DNA from: JBBQFC01 sp038321615
Lineage (GTDB): Bacteria; Bacteroidota; Bacteroidia; Flavobacteriales_D; Cryomorphaceae
Assembly (NCBI GenBank): GCA_038321615.1
Contig: JBBQFC010000013.1
Span: 3,170 to 67,169 of the forward strand
Reading direction: 5' to 3'
Length of the DNA: 64,000 nucleotides
The notes under the pieces were generated by a model that saw only the letters and a program-made list of their open reading frames with translations, had not been told where the DNA came from and made no database searches. The translations under genes and the position numbers were made by a program. Positions 43,043 to 52,235 of this stretch are shown here, one piece after another; position 1 is the first letter of the stretch, and every line of letters begins with the position of its first letter.

Positions 43043-45196
43043 ATGAAGAAGAATAAAAAGAATAACATCAATCCGCGAGTGGGTAGAAAGGTACCAAAGG
43101 CTTCAAATCTAAAGTCAGATGTGATGCTTCTATTTCGTGAAAACCACGCCAAAAATTATAATTATAAGCAAGTAGCTTCCCGTCTCGGAATAGAAGACGG
43201 TGAATCACGTAAGGCTCTGCTAGTAGTGCTCAAGCAATTGGTCGGTGTAGAGATGCTTACTGAGCCCAGTATGGGTAAGTTTCAATTGCATCAGAGCCAA
43301 GTGGCTGCCTTGATTGGCACTATAGATTTTACGCGCTCTGGAGCAGGATACGTATCGGTCGAAAATGTAAAAGATGACATTTACATTTCGGAAGGTAGCA
43401 CCGGGTCGGCACTGCATGGCGATACGGTAGAGATTGTAATCGTAGGAGCATTTCGCGGTACGCCGAAGGGAAAAGTACTAAATGTGGTTGAGCGAGCTAC
43501 ATCCGAATTCGTTGGTATCATCGATATCAAGGGCGATCACGTGTTTTGCATCATGAGCAATAGTCGCATTCACGTAGATTTTTTCATCGGTCAAAATAAT
43601 TTGAAAGGTGCCGTGCATGGCGACAAGGTGATAGTGCGACTCGTAGATTGGCCAAATCCCGATAAGGCACCATTTGGCGAAGTCGTTACCGTATTGGGTA
43701 AGCCGGGCGTCAACGAAGTAGAGATGCATGCTATACTTGTAGAATTCGGTCTTCCTTATGAGTTTCCTCCAGAAGTAGTGCGGGCAGCAGAAGCAATTCC
43801 AATCGAAATAACTGACCAGGAAATAAGCCGGCGCCGTGATTTTCGCGGCATTACCACCTTTACCATAGATCCCGAAGACGCTAAGGACTTTGACGATGCC
43901 TTAAGCTTTCACGATAAGGGAAATGGTAAGTATGAAGTGGGTATTCATATCGCCGATGTTTCTCATTACGTTGCTCCCAATAGTATAATCGACAAGGAAG
44001 CATTGAGACGTGCTACCTCCGTTTATCTCGTCGATCGGGTTGTTCCCATGCTTCCGGAAGTGCTTTCAAACTATGTTTGTTCGTTGCGCCCGCACGAAGA
44101 CAAGCTATGTGTCTCTGCGGTATTTGAAATGGACGAAAACGGGCAAGTTGGTAAAGAGTGGTTTGGCAAAACCGTTATCAATAGTCAGCATCGCTTTACA
44201 TACGAAGATGCTCAGGCTATCATCGAAGGCAAAGATGGCCCTTTTCACATAGAAGTGCGCCAACTTAATACCTGGGCACGCACGCTGCGGGCGGAACGAA
44301 TTAAAAAAGGGGCGCTCGAATTCAGCGGAAGCGAAGTAAAATTCAAACTGGATGCCAATGGTAAGCCGATCGCAGTTTACCAAAAGGTGATGCGTGAATC
44401 AAACCAACTCATTGAAGAATTCATGCTCTTGGCAAACAGGCAAATCGCGCGATTCCTAAGCAAAAGTCCCAAATCGGGGGAAAAAAGAGTTTCCGTCTAT
44501 AGAATTCACGACCTACCTGACCAGGAAAAGTTGAATACCCTCCGTGATTTCGTAAGCCGAATGGACTATCGAGTAAAACCAATCAAACCCGAATCAGCTT
44601 CGCAGAGCCTGAATGCGCTTATGCAACAAGCTAAAGGAAAGCCTGAAGAAGATGTAATTAAACAATTGGCGATCAGATCGATGGCAAAAGCCGTATACAG
44701 CACCGAAAATATTGGTCATTTCGGTTTAGCCTTTGAATATTACACACACTTTACTTCGCCTATCCGCCGCTATCCTGATGTGATGGTGCACCGTCTGTTG
44801 GAAAAGCTGGAAAGCGGTAAAGTCCCCGAGACTGTCAATGAAATGGAACGCCAATGCAAACACTCATCCAATATGGAAAAGCGAGCCGCTGATGCGGAGC
44901 GCACTTCCATTAAGTACAAACAAGTGGAGTTTATGCTTGATAAAGTGGGTCAAAAATTTAATGGCACTATAAGCGGTTTAACCCGCTGGGGGATGTATGT
45001 GGAAATCGCTGACATCAAAATAGAAGGACTTGTGCCTATAAACAGTATGACCGATGATACATATCGGTATGACGAAAAAACAAACCGGGTGATGGGAAGT
45101 CGATACAAAGAGATTTTCGAATTTGGCACGTCCGTAGAAATCCAAGTTGAGAGTGCGGATTTAGCGCAGCGACAGCTTGAATTTCGAATCATTTAA
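43043..45196 (+). CDS. rnr: Ribonuclease R
   Basis: A processive 3'-5' exoribonuclease of the RNB family that degrades structured RNA. About 717 aa from ATG 43043; the preceding 65 in-frame codons from 42848 do not resemble the family. N-terminal winged-helix and cold-shock domains (GTIDFTRSGAGYVSV, DIYISEGSTGSALHGDTVEI), then the RNB core with TFTIDPEDAKDFDDALSF (catalytic aspartates) and HFTSPIRRYPDVMVHR, and a C-terminal S1 domain (GTISGLTRWGMYVEI). The basic C-terminal tail of E. coli RNase R is absent; the protein ends with the S1 domain. Convergent with the LytTR regulator, stop codons overlapping in TTAA. Confidence 0.96.
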   Translation: MKKNKKNNINPRVGRKVPKASNLKSDVMLLFRENHAKNYNYKQVASRLGIEDGESRKALLVVLKQLVGVEMLTEPSMGKFQLHQSQVAALIGTIDFTRSGAGYVSVENVKDDIYISEGSTGSALHGDTVEIVIVGAFRGTPKGKVLNVVERATSEFVGIIDIKGDHVFCIMSNSRIHVDFFIGQNNLKGAVHGDKVIVRLVDWPNPDKAPFGEVVTVLGKPGVNEVEMHAILVEFGLPYEFPPEVVRAAEAIPIEITDQEISRRRDFRGITTFTIDPEDAKDFDDALSFHDKGNGKYEVGIHIADVSHYVAPNSIIDKEALRRATSVYLVDRVVPMLPEVLSNYVCSLRPHEDKLCVSAVFEMDENGQVGKEWFGKTVINSQHRFTYEDAQAIIEGKDGPFHIEVRQLNTWARTLRAERIKKGALEFSGSEVKFKLDANGKPIAVYQKVMRESNQLIEEFMLLANRQIARFLSKSPKSGEKRVSVYRIHDLPDQEKLNTLRDFVSRMDYRVKPIKPESASQSLNALMQQAKGKPEEDVIKQLAIRSMAKAVYSTENIGHFGLAFEYYTHFTSPIRRYPDVMVHRLLEKLESGKVPETVNEMERQCKHSSNMEKRAADAERTSIKYKQVEFMLDKVGQKFNGTISGLTRWGMYVEIADIKIEGLVPINSMTDDTYRYDEKTNRVMGSRYKEIFEFGTSVEIQVESADLAQRQLEFRII

Positions 45197-45945
45197 ACCA
45201 AATTGATCCGTCGGGTAAGATCGTCGCGGTAAGAGCCTCCTATTGGGATTACCTTTTTGTCGTTTTCAAGAATAAGATTTGGCTGCTCAATGGCCGAAAT
45301 TTTATCGAGGGCAACAATGAATGACCGGTGCACGCGCACAAACAGATCGCCCGGCAGCTTTTTTTCAATATCCTTCATGGTAGAGTGTATGGTGTATCTA
45401 TTGCTCAAAGCATTAATCACCACATAATCTTTCAGCGCTTCTACAAAATAGATGTCAGACGTTTTGAGCTTCACCAAGCGTGAGTTTGATTTAACGAAAA
45501 TGAAATCTTTCGTTTCTTTATTCTCTACGATAGAATAGAGTAAGTCGCGCTCTTTGAGAACTTCGGCTTCTTTTTCGTGTTTATAGATCGCCATTTCAAT
45601 GGCCGTGTGTATATCTATTTCTTTAAACGGCTTTAAAATGTAGCCATATGGTTGTGTAACCTTCGCCTTCGACAGAGTGGCTTCATCGGCATAGGCCGTG
45701 AGGTAAATGACTGGAATGCTCTTCTGGGCTCTGATTTGCTGTGCAGCTTCTATGCCGCTAAGTTGGCCCTTCAACATGATATCCATTAGAATCACATCGG
45801 GCGATAGCTCTAAAGCCAACTCAATGGCTTTCTCTCCGGTTGATGCTGAGCCTACTACATGATATCCCAATTTATTCAAACTATGCTGAATATCTTTTGA
45901 CACGATACTCTCGTCTTCAACCACTAATACGTTCGTTTTCGCCAT
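45193..45945 (-). CDS. LytTR-type response regulator
   Basis: 250 aa. Receiver domain with phosphoacceptor Asp55 (DVILMDIML), acidic pair near residues 10-12 (VVEDES), Thr in VIYLTAYAD and Lys in YILKPFKE. A LytTR DNA-binding domain follows (FIFVKSNSRLVKLKTSDIYFVEALKDYVVI to FVRVHRSFIVALDKI). It should bind promoter repeats as a dimer when phosphorylated. Encoded 12 bp after its likely kinase, so they form one two-component system; target genes are unknown. Confidence 0.94.
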   Translation of the reverse strand: MAKTNVLVVEDESIVSKDIQHSLNKLGYHVVGSASTGEKAIELALELSPDVILMDIMLKGQLSGIEAAQQIRAQKSIPVIYLTAYADEATLSKAKVTQPYGYILKPFKEIDIHTAIEMAIYKHEKEAEVLKERDLLYSIVENKETKDFIFVKSNSRLVKLKTSDIYFVEALKDYVVINALSNRYTIHSTMKDIEKKLPGDLFVRVHRSFIVALDKISAIEQPNLILENDKKVIPIGGSYRDDLTRRINLV

Positions 45946-45957
45946 GTTTACCTTTGT

Positions 45958-48522
45958 TTACTGTTTTACAAAAGTAATCAAATAACTGGTACCTCCTTCA
46001 TTATCAAGCTCTATGGTTCCATCTAATTGCTCAATGAGTGTGTGAACCAACTGTAGGCCAAGAGATTCGGCCTGTCGGTAATCGAAACCCACTGGTAAAC
46101 CAGCCCCATCATCGCCGATGCGGAGCTTCACCTTTTCATCATACACTTTTAGGCTCAATCGTATGTTTCCATCCCGCCTATCCACAAAAGCATATTTTAG
46201 CGCATTTGATATTATCTCGTTGACTATCAATCCACAGGGTATCGCTTGATCAATTCCAAGGCAAATCGAATCAATATCGGAATCTAAAACGATATGCGAC
46301 TGCGATAAGCCGTAAGTGTGAATCAAATTCTTGGTTAAGGCAAGTAGATACTCTCCAAAATCGATTTGCGCAAAATCGTTCGTTAGATACAAGGATTCGT
46401 GTATGAAACTCATCGACTTAATACGGTTCTGACTTTCTTTTAAAATTGCTAAAGACGCGTCATCCTTTACGTAAGCCGATTGTAAATTGAGAATGCTGCT
46501 TATTACCTGTAAATTGTTCTTAACCCGGTGATGTACTTCTTGTAGCAACACTTCCTTTTCTTTTATCGACTCCACCATGGAGCGCTCAATTTCCTTTTTA
46601 GCGGTAATGTCAAAAGACAGACAGGAAATCTCATTAATGTCATCATTCTCCCCATAAATAGGATTATAAAAGTTTTCCACCCACCGCGTGCGACCTGTGG
46701 GCGTAATCACTTCGCTTTCAAAACGTTGTGTTTTTCCCGAAAAGACAAGATCTATTTTGTCTCGTAAAGCCATCATTAATTCTAGCTTGACTGCTCCCTT
46801 GGCCGTCTGTAAGAAGTCGGACCCGATACACACTTCTTTGCCGAACAAGGCAAAATGCTGCTGAGCGAACATTTTATTATAGGACACTAAACGATATTCC
46901 CGATCTAGTGTGTAGATAAAAAGAGCTGTGCTGTCAAATATTGCGTTAATTTTTCCAGCCTGCTCGCGAAGTATTTTCTCAGCCGCCTTCCGGATAGTAA
47001 CCGTTTGCGCTATAATTGCCAATTCTGCTACCTTCCCGTCGCCGTCCACGATGGGACTAATGGAAATTTCTTCGATGTGTTGGCGCCCTCTTGCATCTTT
47101 TGAATGATGTTCGAAATACAATTTTTTACCCTCCTTTGCTGATTGAAAGGTCGGTCCCCATTCGGACATTTCAACTCCACAACGCACGGCCAATTCTGGA
47201 AAAGACTCTCCGATTAAAGGCTTTGTATTGAATCGATCAAGAGCGCATTTTTCAAACCACTCATTAAAGCTCGTGAGCTTTCCATTCAAATCAATTGACC
47301 ACATCATTAAATTTGATGCTTCAAAAATGGTTTTGATCTGAGAAGCCTGTGCCATTAATTGTTGTTCCGCTCTGTATCTATCCGAGACGTCTATGGCTAT
47401 TCCAGCTATTTCTGCTATTTCTGAGTCTCCTTTTACAGATTTAATGGGGTTTAAATAAATTTCTCGGTTATACTCATTGCCATCTATATCTCGCGTAACG
47501 GTTTGAAAGAATATTGATTGGCCATTCTCAAATACATCCCTGTACTTATCATCCCAAAATTTATGGTACTCATCACTGGCAAAGCGCTTTTTGGGTTTCG
47601 ATAGATCTTCGTTAATCTCCGGATAGGCACCATAAAGCTTGAAGACTGTATCAGCGTATGATTTATTGAAGGATGTGATAGCTGTGCCTTTATTTACTGT
47701 CCAGAACATAATGCTGCTACTGTCAAAAAAAGCTTCTATACGCGCCTTGTTTTTGGCTGCACGAGCTTCTGCCTCCACAGTTGCGGTAACATTTCTCATT
47801 ATGCTTCTAATGGAGTGCGGCTTACCTTCCTCCATTCGTAAGTTCTCATTCGATTCCACCAACACGCGTTTACCATCTGCCGCCTGAAGAGTCCAAAGAC
47901 GGGCCGTTTCCCCTTTTCCCTTTACAACATCTTCTAGATGGGCTTTGAAAGCATCGCGTTCTTCAGCAACGATAATGGAATAAACACTCACTTTATTTTC
48001 TGAATTGCACGCATATCCCAGTGTATTCAACCACGATTTATTGCAGTAAAGCAAATCCCCATTGCGGTCTATTCCTTGAATTAAATCAGTGGCATTCTCA
48101 AATAAATCTTTGAAATATTCAATGCTCAGATTGGGAACATCCAATCTGTCCGCTTCGCTCCTTTCATAGCTCGACGAAGAAGGCTTGAAATTCTCATCTG
48201 ACCGGAAGCAAAGAAGTATCTGATTAGAATGAAGAGATGTAAATTGGCCTTGGCCATTTGATATTCCATTGGCTGTCACGATCGACAATGGCTGTATTTG
48301 TATGGGGATTTCTTTTAAACTCCGCTTTAATGCTGCCATGTTAAATTGGGGAAAGAGACCTCTTACGTTTTCTCCTTCTGCATTCGACACCAAATCTCTG
48401 GCCAATTGGTTACTGCACAGTATTTTGCCTGTTTTGCTTTCAAAAAACCATGCTGCATAAGGCCAGTTTTCCAGATCGGCGGCTAAATTAAACACTTGTT
48501 TTTCGGCTAAAGTCTCTTTCAA
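45958..48522 (-). CDS. Soluble multi-PAS histidine kinase (HisKA_2 type)
   Basis: 854 aa, no transmembrane segment. At least four PAS domains in series, for example LFENATDLIQGIDRNGDLLYCNKSW, FDSSSIMFWTVNKGTAITSFNKSY, FEASNLMMWSIDLNGKLTSFNEWF and FDSTALFIYTLDREYRLVSYNKMF, the last three being alike, as if tandemly duplicated. The kinase core has the phosphoacceptor His in LLQEVHHRVKNNLQVISS and a HATPase with IVNEIISNALKYAF and GDDGAGLP. Start is TTG 48522. Multiple PAS domains suggest an internal redox, ligand or light cue; no cofactor-binding residue can be named. Partner regulator is the next gene. Confidence 0.93.
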   Translation of the reverse strand: MKETLAEKQVFNLAADLENWPYAAWFFESKTGKILCSNQLARDLVSNAEGENVRGLFPQFNMAALKRSLKEIPIQIQPLSIVTANGISNGQGQFTSLHSNQILLCFRSDENFKPSSSSYERSEADRLDVPNLSIEYFKDLFENATDLIQGIDRNGDLLYCNKSWLNTLGYACNSENKVSVYSIIVAEERDAFKAHLEDVVKGKGETARLWTLQAADGKRVLVESNENLRMEEGKPHSIRSIMRNVTATVEAEARAAKNKARIEAFFDSSSIMFWTVNKGTAITSFNKSYADTVFKLYGAYPEINEDLSKPKKRFASDEYHKFWDDKYRDVFENGQSIFFQTVTRDIDGNEYNREIYLNPIKSVKGDSEIAEIAGIAIDVSDRYRAEQQLMAQASQIKTIFEASNLMMWSIDLNGKLTSFNEWFEKCALDRFNTKPLIGESFPELAVRCGVEMSEWGPTFQSAKEGKKLYFEHHSKDARGRQHIEEISISPIVDGDGKVAELAIIAQTVTIRKAAEKILREQAGKINAIFDSTALFIYTLDREYRLVSYNKMFAQQHFALFGKEVCIGSDFLQTAKGAVKLELMMALRDKIDLVFSGKTQRFESEVITPTGRTRWVENFYNPIYGENDDINEISCLSFDITAKKEIERSMVESIKEKEVLLQEVHHRVKNNLQVISSILNLQSAYVKDDASLAILKESQNRIKSMSFIHESLYLTNDFAQIDFGEYLLALTKNLIHTYGLSQSHIVLDSDIDSICLGIDQAIPCGLIVNEIISNALKYAFVDRRDGNIRLSLKVYDEKVKLRIGDDGAGLPVGFDYRQAESLGLQLVHTLIEQLDGTIELDNEGGTSYLITFVKQ

Positions 48523-48564
48523 AAAAAGGTAGAATGAATGAGGCTAAAGTTAACAACACTTTGC

Positions 48565-50157
48565 CTACTCCTGCAATTCTGTTACCTCTCCTTCTGAAGA
48601 ACTAGTAACAGTTTGTCCGTTTATCTTATGTTCCAGGCCATTTTTATATTTTATTTCTAGCGCCCTGGTGCCATCTTCGTCGTAGGTATTCCATGTACCT
48701 ACTCGCACTCCGCTACTGTATTTTCCTTCTTTTTTAACCTTCCCACTGGGGTAATACCATCGATGCTTACCTACTGATAGGCCTGCTACAAATTCGCCTG
48801 TAAAATTTACCTGACCATCAGGATATTTATATATCCACTTTCCCGTGCGCTCTCCGTCTTGGTAGGCACCTCGTTCGGTATGGTCGCCTATTTCATAAAA
48901 CCACTCCCCTTCTTTCAGCCCATTAATAAATTGACCTTTCGTTAAAACCCTCCCATCCAAACTAAACTCTTCAGAATCTCCGTCTTCCCTTCCTCTTCGG
49001 TAATACTCTGTTCGCCGCACTTGCTTATTTTCATAATACCATTTCCAAGCGCCATGTGGTAATCCTTCGATATACTTACCCTGGCTTTCCACTTTCCCAT
49101 TTGAAAAATAAAAAGTCCAGTCCCCATTGCGTTTACTATTGATGTATGATCCTTCAGCCTTCAAGCCCCCACCAGGGTAATACAATTTCCATTCACCTTG
49201 ATAATCACCTTTGTTATCTAGCATTCCATCACCTATCTTTTCCCCCTGTTGAAACAATTCTCCGGCGACTAACTCCCCTTCCGTAGAATAAACTCTGTGA
49301 ATTCCTTCCTTTTTTCCATCCACATATCCCCCACTGGACTTTACTCTGCCATTGTTGAAGAAAGTACTGCGTACATCAAGAATAACCGATTCTGGATTAT
49401 CCTGCTCGAGGTTGTCATCAATGTACTTTTCGAGACCTATCAAATCGCCCTTTTTATCATAGGTTTTAAATATTCCATTCTTCAAATTGTTCATGTAGGG
49501 CCCTTCCATCATCACCACACCGTTGGGATGGTATGATATCCACATTCCCCTTTTTTTGCCTTGACCATCATAACGATTAATCTTCTCAGCTCTTTTTAGG
49601 TCTCCATTTTTATATTCCAAAAGTGTAATAATCCTAGAGTCTCTATCATACTCATAACCTTGGCCTTCCGCTTTTCCATCTAAATAAACCATTCTTTTCT
49701 GGACTTCGCCTGTGGGATAATATGTGAGTGCTTCGCCAGCCCTTATATCATCTTCATAATTGACCATCTCAAATTTAAAACCATCCTTATATGTGGTGGT
49801 AGGTCCACTTCTGATATCTTTTGTATAGGTAATTTCAGTGGTACGAATACCTTCTTCATTGTAGAATATCCAAAGGCTATCTAATTTGAATTCCCTTCTG
49901 TTGCCTTCACTCTTTTTTTGTCCGTTAGGGTAATACGTTTTCCAGTATCCGTCGGGTTTTCCATCTTCCAGGAACCCTTCGCTTGAAACGATACCGCTGT
50001 CATACTTATACTGAGTAGCAATTTTTTGTGCTAAACCCAATGAACAGCTAAGCATCATTATCCAAAGTAAGTAACATACTATAGATATATTCTTTATTAA
50101 AAGAGGAAATGTTGTTTTAATAGCCGTGTTCATTGTGTTAGAAAGTATTTTTCGCAT
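48565..50157 (-). CDS. Exported MORN-repeat protein
   Basis: 530 aa with a long N-region and signal-like hydrophobic stretch (LLWIMMLSCSLGLA). The mature part is almost entirely MORN_2 repeats of ~22-24 residues of the form W-x-x-Y-Y-P-N-G-x-x-x-x-E-G-x-Y-x-x-G-x-x-x-G, for instance YYPNGQKKSEG, YHPNGVVMMEG, YYPGGGLKAEG, YFSNGKVESQG and YYPSGKVKKEG; I count around 15 or more. Such proteins are usually labelled YwqK antitoxin-like, but no toxin gene is adjacent and the function is unknown. The TAACTTTG promoter supports ATG 50157; 50133 is an alternative. Confidence 0.88.
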   Translation of the reverse strand: MRKILSNTMNTAIKTTFPLLIKNISIVCYLLWIMMLSCSLGLAQKIATQYKYDSGIVSSEGFLEDGKPDGYWKTYYPNGQKKSEGNRREFKLDSLWIFYNEEGIRTTEITYTKDIRSGPTTTYKDGFKFEMVNYEDDIRAGEALTYYPTGEVQKRMVYLDGKAEGQGYEYDRDSRIITLLEYKNGDLKRAEKINRYDGQGKKRGMWISYHPNGVVMMEGPYMNNLKNGIFKTYDKKGDLIGLEKYIDDNLEQDNPESVILDVRSTFFNNGRVKSSGGYVDGKKEGIHRVYSTEGELVAGELFQQGEKIGDGMLDNKGDYQGEWKLYYPGGGLKAEGSYINSKRNGDWTFYFSNGKVESQGKYIEGLPHGAWKWYYENKQVRRTEYYRRGREDGDSEEFSLDGRVLTKGQFINGLKEGEWFYEIGDHTERGAYQDGERTGKWIYKYPDGQVNFTGEFVAGLSVGKHRWYYPSGKVKKEGKYSSGVRVGTWNTYDEDGTRALEIKYKNGLEHKINGQTVTSSSEGEVTELQE

Positions 50158-50179
50158 TATTCGCTTGTCTTGACTTGTT

Positions 50180-50207
50180 CAAAGTTAATAACATCGTATT
50201 AACCAAA
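50180..50207 (-). promoter_or_regulatory. Complete Bacteroidota-type promoter of the MORN gene
   Basis: On the minus strand TTTG (50204-50207), 16-bp spacer, TAACTTTG (50180-50187). Transcription would begin near 50173, giving a leader of about 16 nt to the ATG at 50157. Confidence 0.6.
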
Positions 50208-50564
50208 GTACTTAATCGAACCAGCGTCGCTCTTAGTGTGTACAGTTTTTAACAAAACCACCCCCGTGTGATTTTCCTCATATTCGCTTGTTCTGAGAAA
50301 CTGATTATATGCTGAAAAGAAGATATTGCAAGTACAGCAAGTTAATGGGTTATCATTTGGCATTATTAAGAAACAAAATGGTATACGATTAAACAGCTGG
50401 TGGGCAAGTTTTCTTTCCATTATGTTGTACACGTGTTTTAGAGCCTTTTAACATAAGAACCGTTAATAAGCATCGGTTGGGCATAAAGGTCTAAAAGTAA
50501 GAGGCTTCAGAGTGAAATCCGATTTTCTAAAAGGGTATTGTATCTTTGGATCAAATATCTCTCT
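50208..50564. other. 357-bp divergent gap, no gene seen
   Basis: AT-rich sequence between the MORN gene and rpiB. A minus-strand frame at 50199-50432 has no homology that I recognise and an atypical composition. Apart from the rpiB -7 box I see nothing definite. Confidence 0.5.
50541..50548 (+). promoter_or_regulatory. Candidate -7 box for rpiB
   Basis: TATCTTTG, a perfect -7 match, 16 bp before the ATG at 50565. It overlaps the earlier in-frame ATG at 50538, excluding that start. Confidence 0.45.
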
Positions 50565-50990
50565 ATGATAGCTGTAGGCTCCGACCATGCTGGTTTCAAA
50601 TTAAAAATGAAGATTATTGAGTATTTGAGCATCCTGGGTTTAGCAATAAAAGACCACGGAACATTTTCTAGTGAGCGTGCTGATTATCCAAAGTTTGCGC
50701 ATGCAGTAGCAGATCATGTGGCAAGTATGGAAGGTGTTACCGGAATACTTGTTTGTGGTAGTGCCAATGGAGTAGCTATGAGTGCAAATAAGCATGAAGG
50801 AATACGTTGCGCAGTATGTTGGACCGAGGAAATCGCTCAACTCGCACGGGCGCATAATGATGCAAATATTATTGCAATTCCAGCTAGATTTATCGAAGTG
50901 GGAGAAGCTCTAAGGGCAGTTGAAGCTTTTCGAAATACGACTTTCGAAGGAGGCCGGCATCGGCAACGTGTTGATCAGATACCGCGTTGA
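50565..50990 (+). CDS. rpiB: Ribose-5-phosphate isomerase B
   Basis: Interconverts ribose-5-phosphate and ribulose-5-phosphate in the pentose phosphate pathway. About 141 aa. RpiB/LacAB signature: MIAVGSDHAGFKLKMKI with the Asp-His pair, DHGTFSSERADYPKFA, GVTGILVCGSANGVAMSANK (the common Cys active-site base in VCGSANG), and ARAHNDANIIAIPARF. Start at 50565 follows the -7 box. Confidence 0.95.
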   Translation: MIAVGSDHAGFKLKMKIIEYLSILGLAIKDHGTFSSERADYPKFAHAVADHVASMEGVTGILVCGSANGVAMSANKHEGIRCAVCWTEEIAQLARAHNDANIIAIPARFIEVGEALRAVEAFRNTTFEGGRHRQRVDQIPR

Positions 50991-51007
50991 TCTGGGTTAA
51001 GCGCACA

Positions 51008-52231
51008 TTATTCCGCAACAAGCTCGTCAAGAAGGCTTTCTGACGAGCTCATGAAATCATGGTAATAGGATCCTGTTCCGGGCCCGTAAAATCCGGTGTA
51101 AATGCGACGAATTTGGCGATTTTTATCAATAAAGAGGATAGTCGGAAAGGACGAAAAATCGCTTAAAATCGGGAATAGCGAGGCTATTCTGGTTTTACTG
51201 GCATAGCCGCCAAACAAATAGGTAATCTGTTCTTTTTCGGGGATTAATCGCCGAATTCGGACATCAGCTTCAGCTTGGTTATTGGTTAGCTCAAAGGCTA
51301 TAGGGATTATGTCAATTTGGTCTGGGTATTTGGCTTTCAATGTTGATAGGGCTTTATTTGCATCCATGCAATTAGGACACCAACTGCCCATAAATTCAAC
51401 AAGTATCACTTTTCTATCAGAAACGAGATCAATCCAGGTAACTGTGTCCCCATCCTGATTGGGCAATCTGAAATCGAAAGTGGTTGCTCGATCTGTTATG
51501 GTTGTTATATTCTCTGGTGACTGAAGAGACATTTTATTGGTGATTTTTCCAGACCATGGAATGGGAGTATTACTGCTGGAGTAAAATTGTCCTTCGCGCA
51601 AGGAGTCTCCGTCGATGCGTGCTTCGAATAAAAATGCGTGGATTCCATCGAACGTGCTAAGGTGAATATGGTTATTGTAAATATCCCCTTCCAGGTAGCG
51701 GTAGTCCCCGGACTCGGTAAGGAAGGTGCCGGTGAGATGACCCTGTGTATTTTGAAGCATTAACACTGCAGGGTAAGGGTCGCCGCTCTCTGGCACGAAC
51801 AATATCTCATACATTGGTGCAACGCTTAGGGCGGATTTGGAGCTCGTAAACCGGAACGGTTTGCCATGTTCCGCGGTAAAGGCCATCTTATGGTCGGTGT
51901 TTTGATCGGTAGTCCATACTCCGCTCATAAGCTCTGGGGAATCGATGTGCGCCTTGAGTATACTACCAGATGGCATAAGGAGAAATTCTAAAGAGTCTCT
52001 GCTGAAGGAGACGGTTTGGGCATTTATGGTATCAGATCCGTTTGTAATACCAAGTATAGGGATACCGTTCTCATAGAAAATGAACGCATTAATAGGTAAT
52101 TCACCATTTTTTAATTTGAACGCAATTCTCCAAGGACCCGGGCTGATTACTTCAGGGTTTGCAGTGGATGGATCGGCGCAAGAGGATAACAATGTTGTTA
52201 CAGCAATTGCAAACAGAGAAAGGAGGCGCAA
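51008..52231 (-). CDS. TlpA-like thioredoxin-domain lipoprotein
   Basis: 407 aa. Lipoprotein signal LFAIAVTTLLSSC (Cys18). A beta-rich N-terminal domain of ~230 residues (as in Bacteroidota TlpA/DUF4369-type proteins) is followed by a thioredoxin fold of the TlpA/AhpC-TSA class with active site GSWCPNCMDA, EFMGSW, and cis-Pro region FSSFPTILFIDK. It probably reduces or shuffles disulfides in periplasmic proteins. Lies 4 bp downstream of the aldehyde dehydrogenase gene in the same direction. Confidence 0.9.
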   Translation of the reverse strand: MRLLSLFAIAVTTLLSSCADPSTANPEVISPGPWRIAFKLKNGELPINAFIFYENGIPILGITNGSDTINAQTVSFSRDSLEFLLMPSGSILKAHIDSPELMSGVWTTDQNTDHKMAFTAEHGKPFRFTSSKSALSVAPMYEILFVPESGDPYPAVLMLQNTQGHLTGTFLTESGDYRYLEGDIYNNHIHLSTFDGIHAFLFEARIDGDSLREGQFYSSSNTPIPWSGKITNKMSLQSPENITTITDRATTFDFRLPNQDGDTVTWIDLVSDRKVILVEFMGSWCPNCMDANKALSTLKAKYPDQIDIIPIAFELTNNQAEADVRIRRLIPEKEQITYLFGGYASKTRIASLFPILSDFSSFPTILFIDKNRQIRRIYTGFYGPGTGSYYHDFMSSSESLLDELVAE

Positions 52232-52235
52232 AATC

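Noticed and set aside
48565..50157. MORN protein as the antitoxin of a toxin-antitoxin pair
   Set aside because: No small toxin gene is adjacent and the protein carries a signal peptide.
50199..50432. Possible 77-aa gene on the minus strand between the MORN gene and rpiB
   Set aside because: It overlaps the MORN promoter, has no recognisable features, and its composition is not gene-like.
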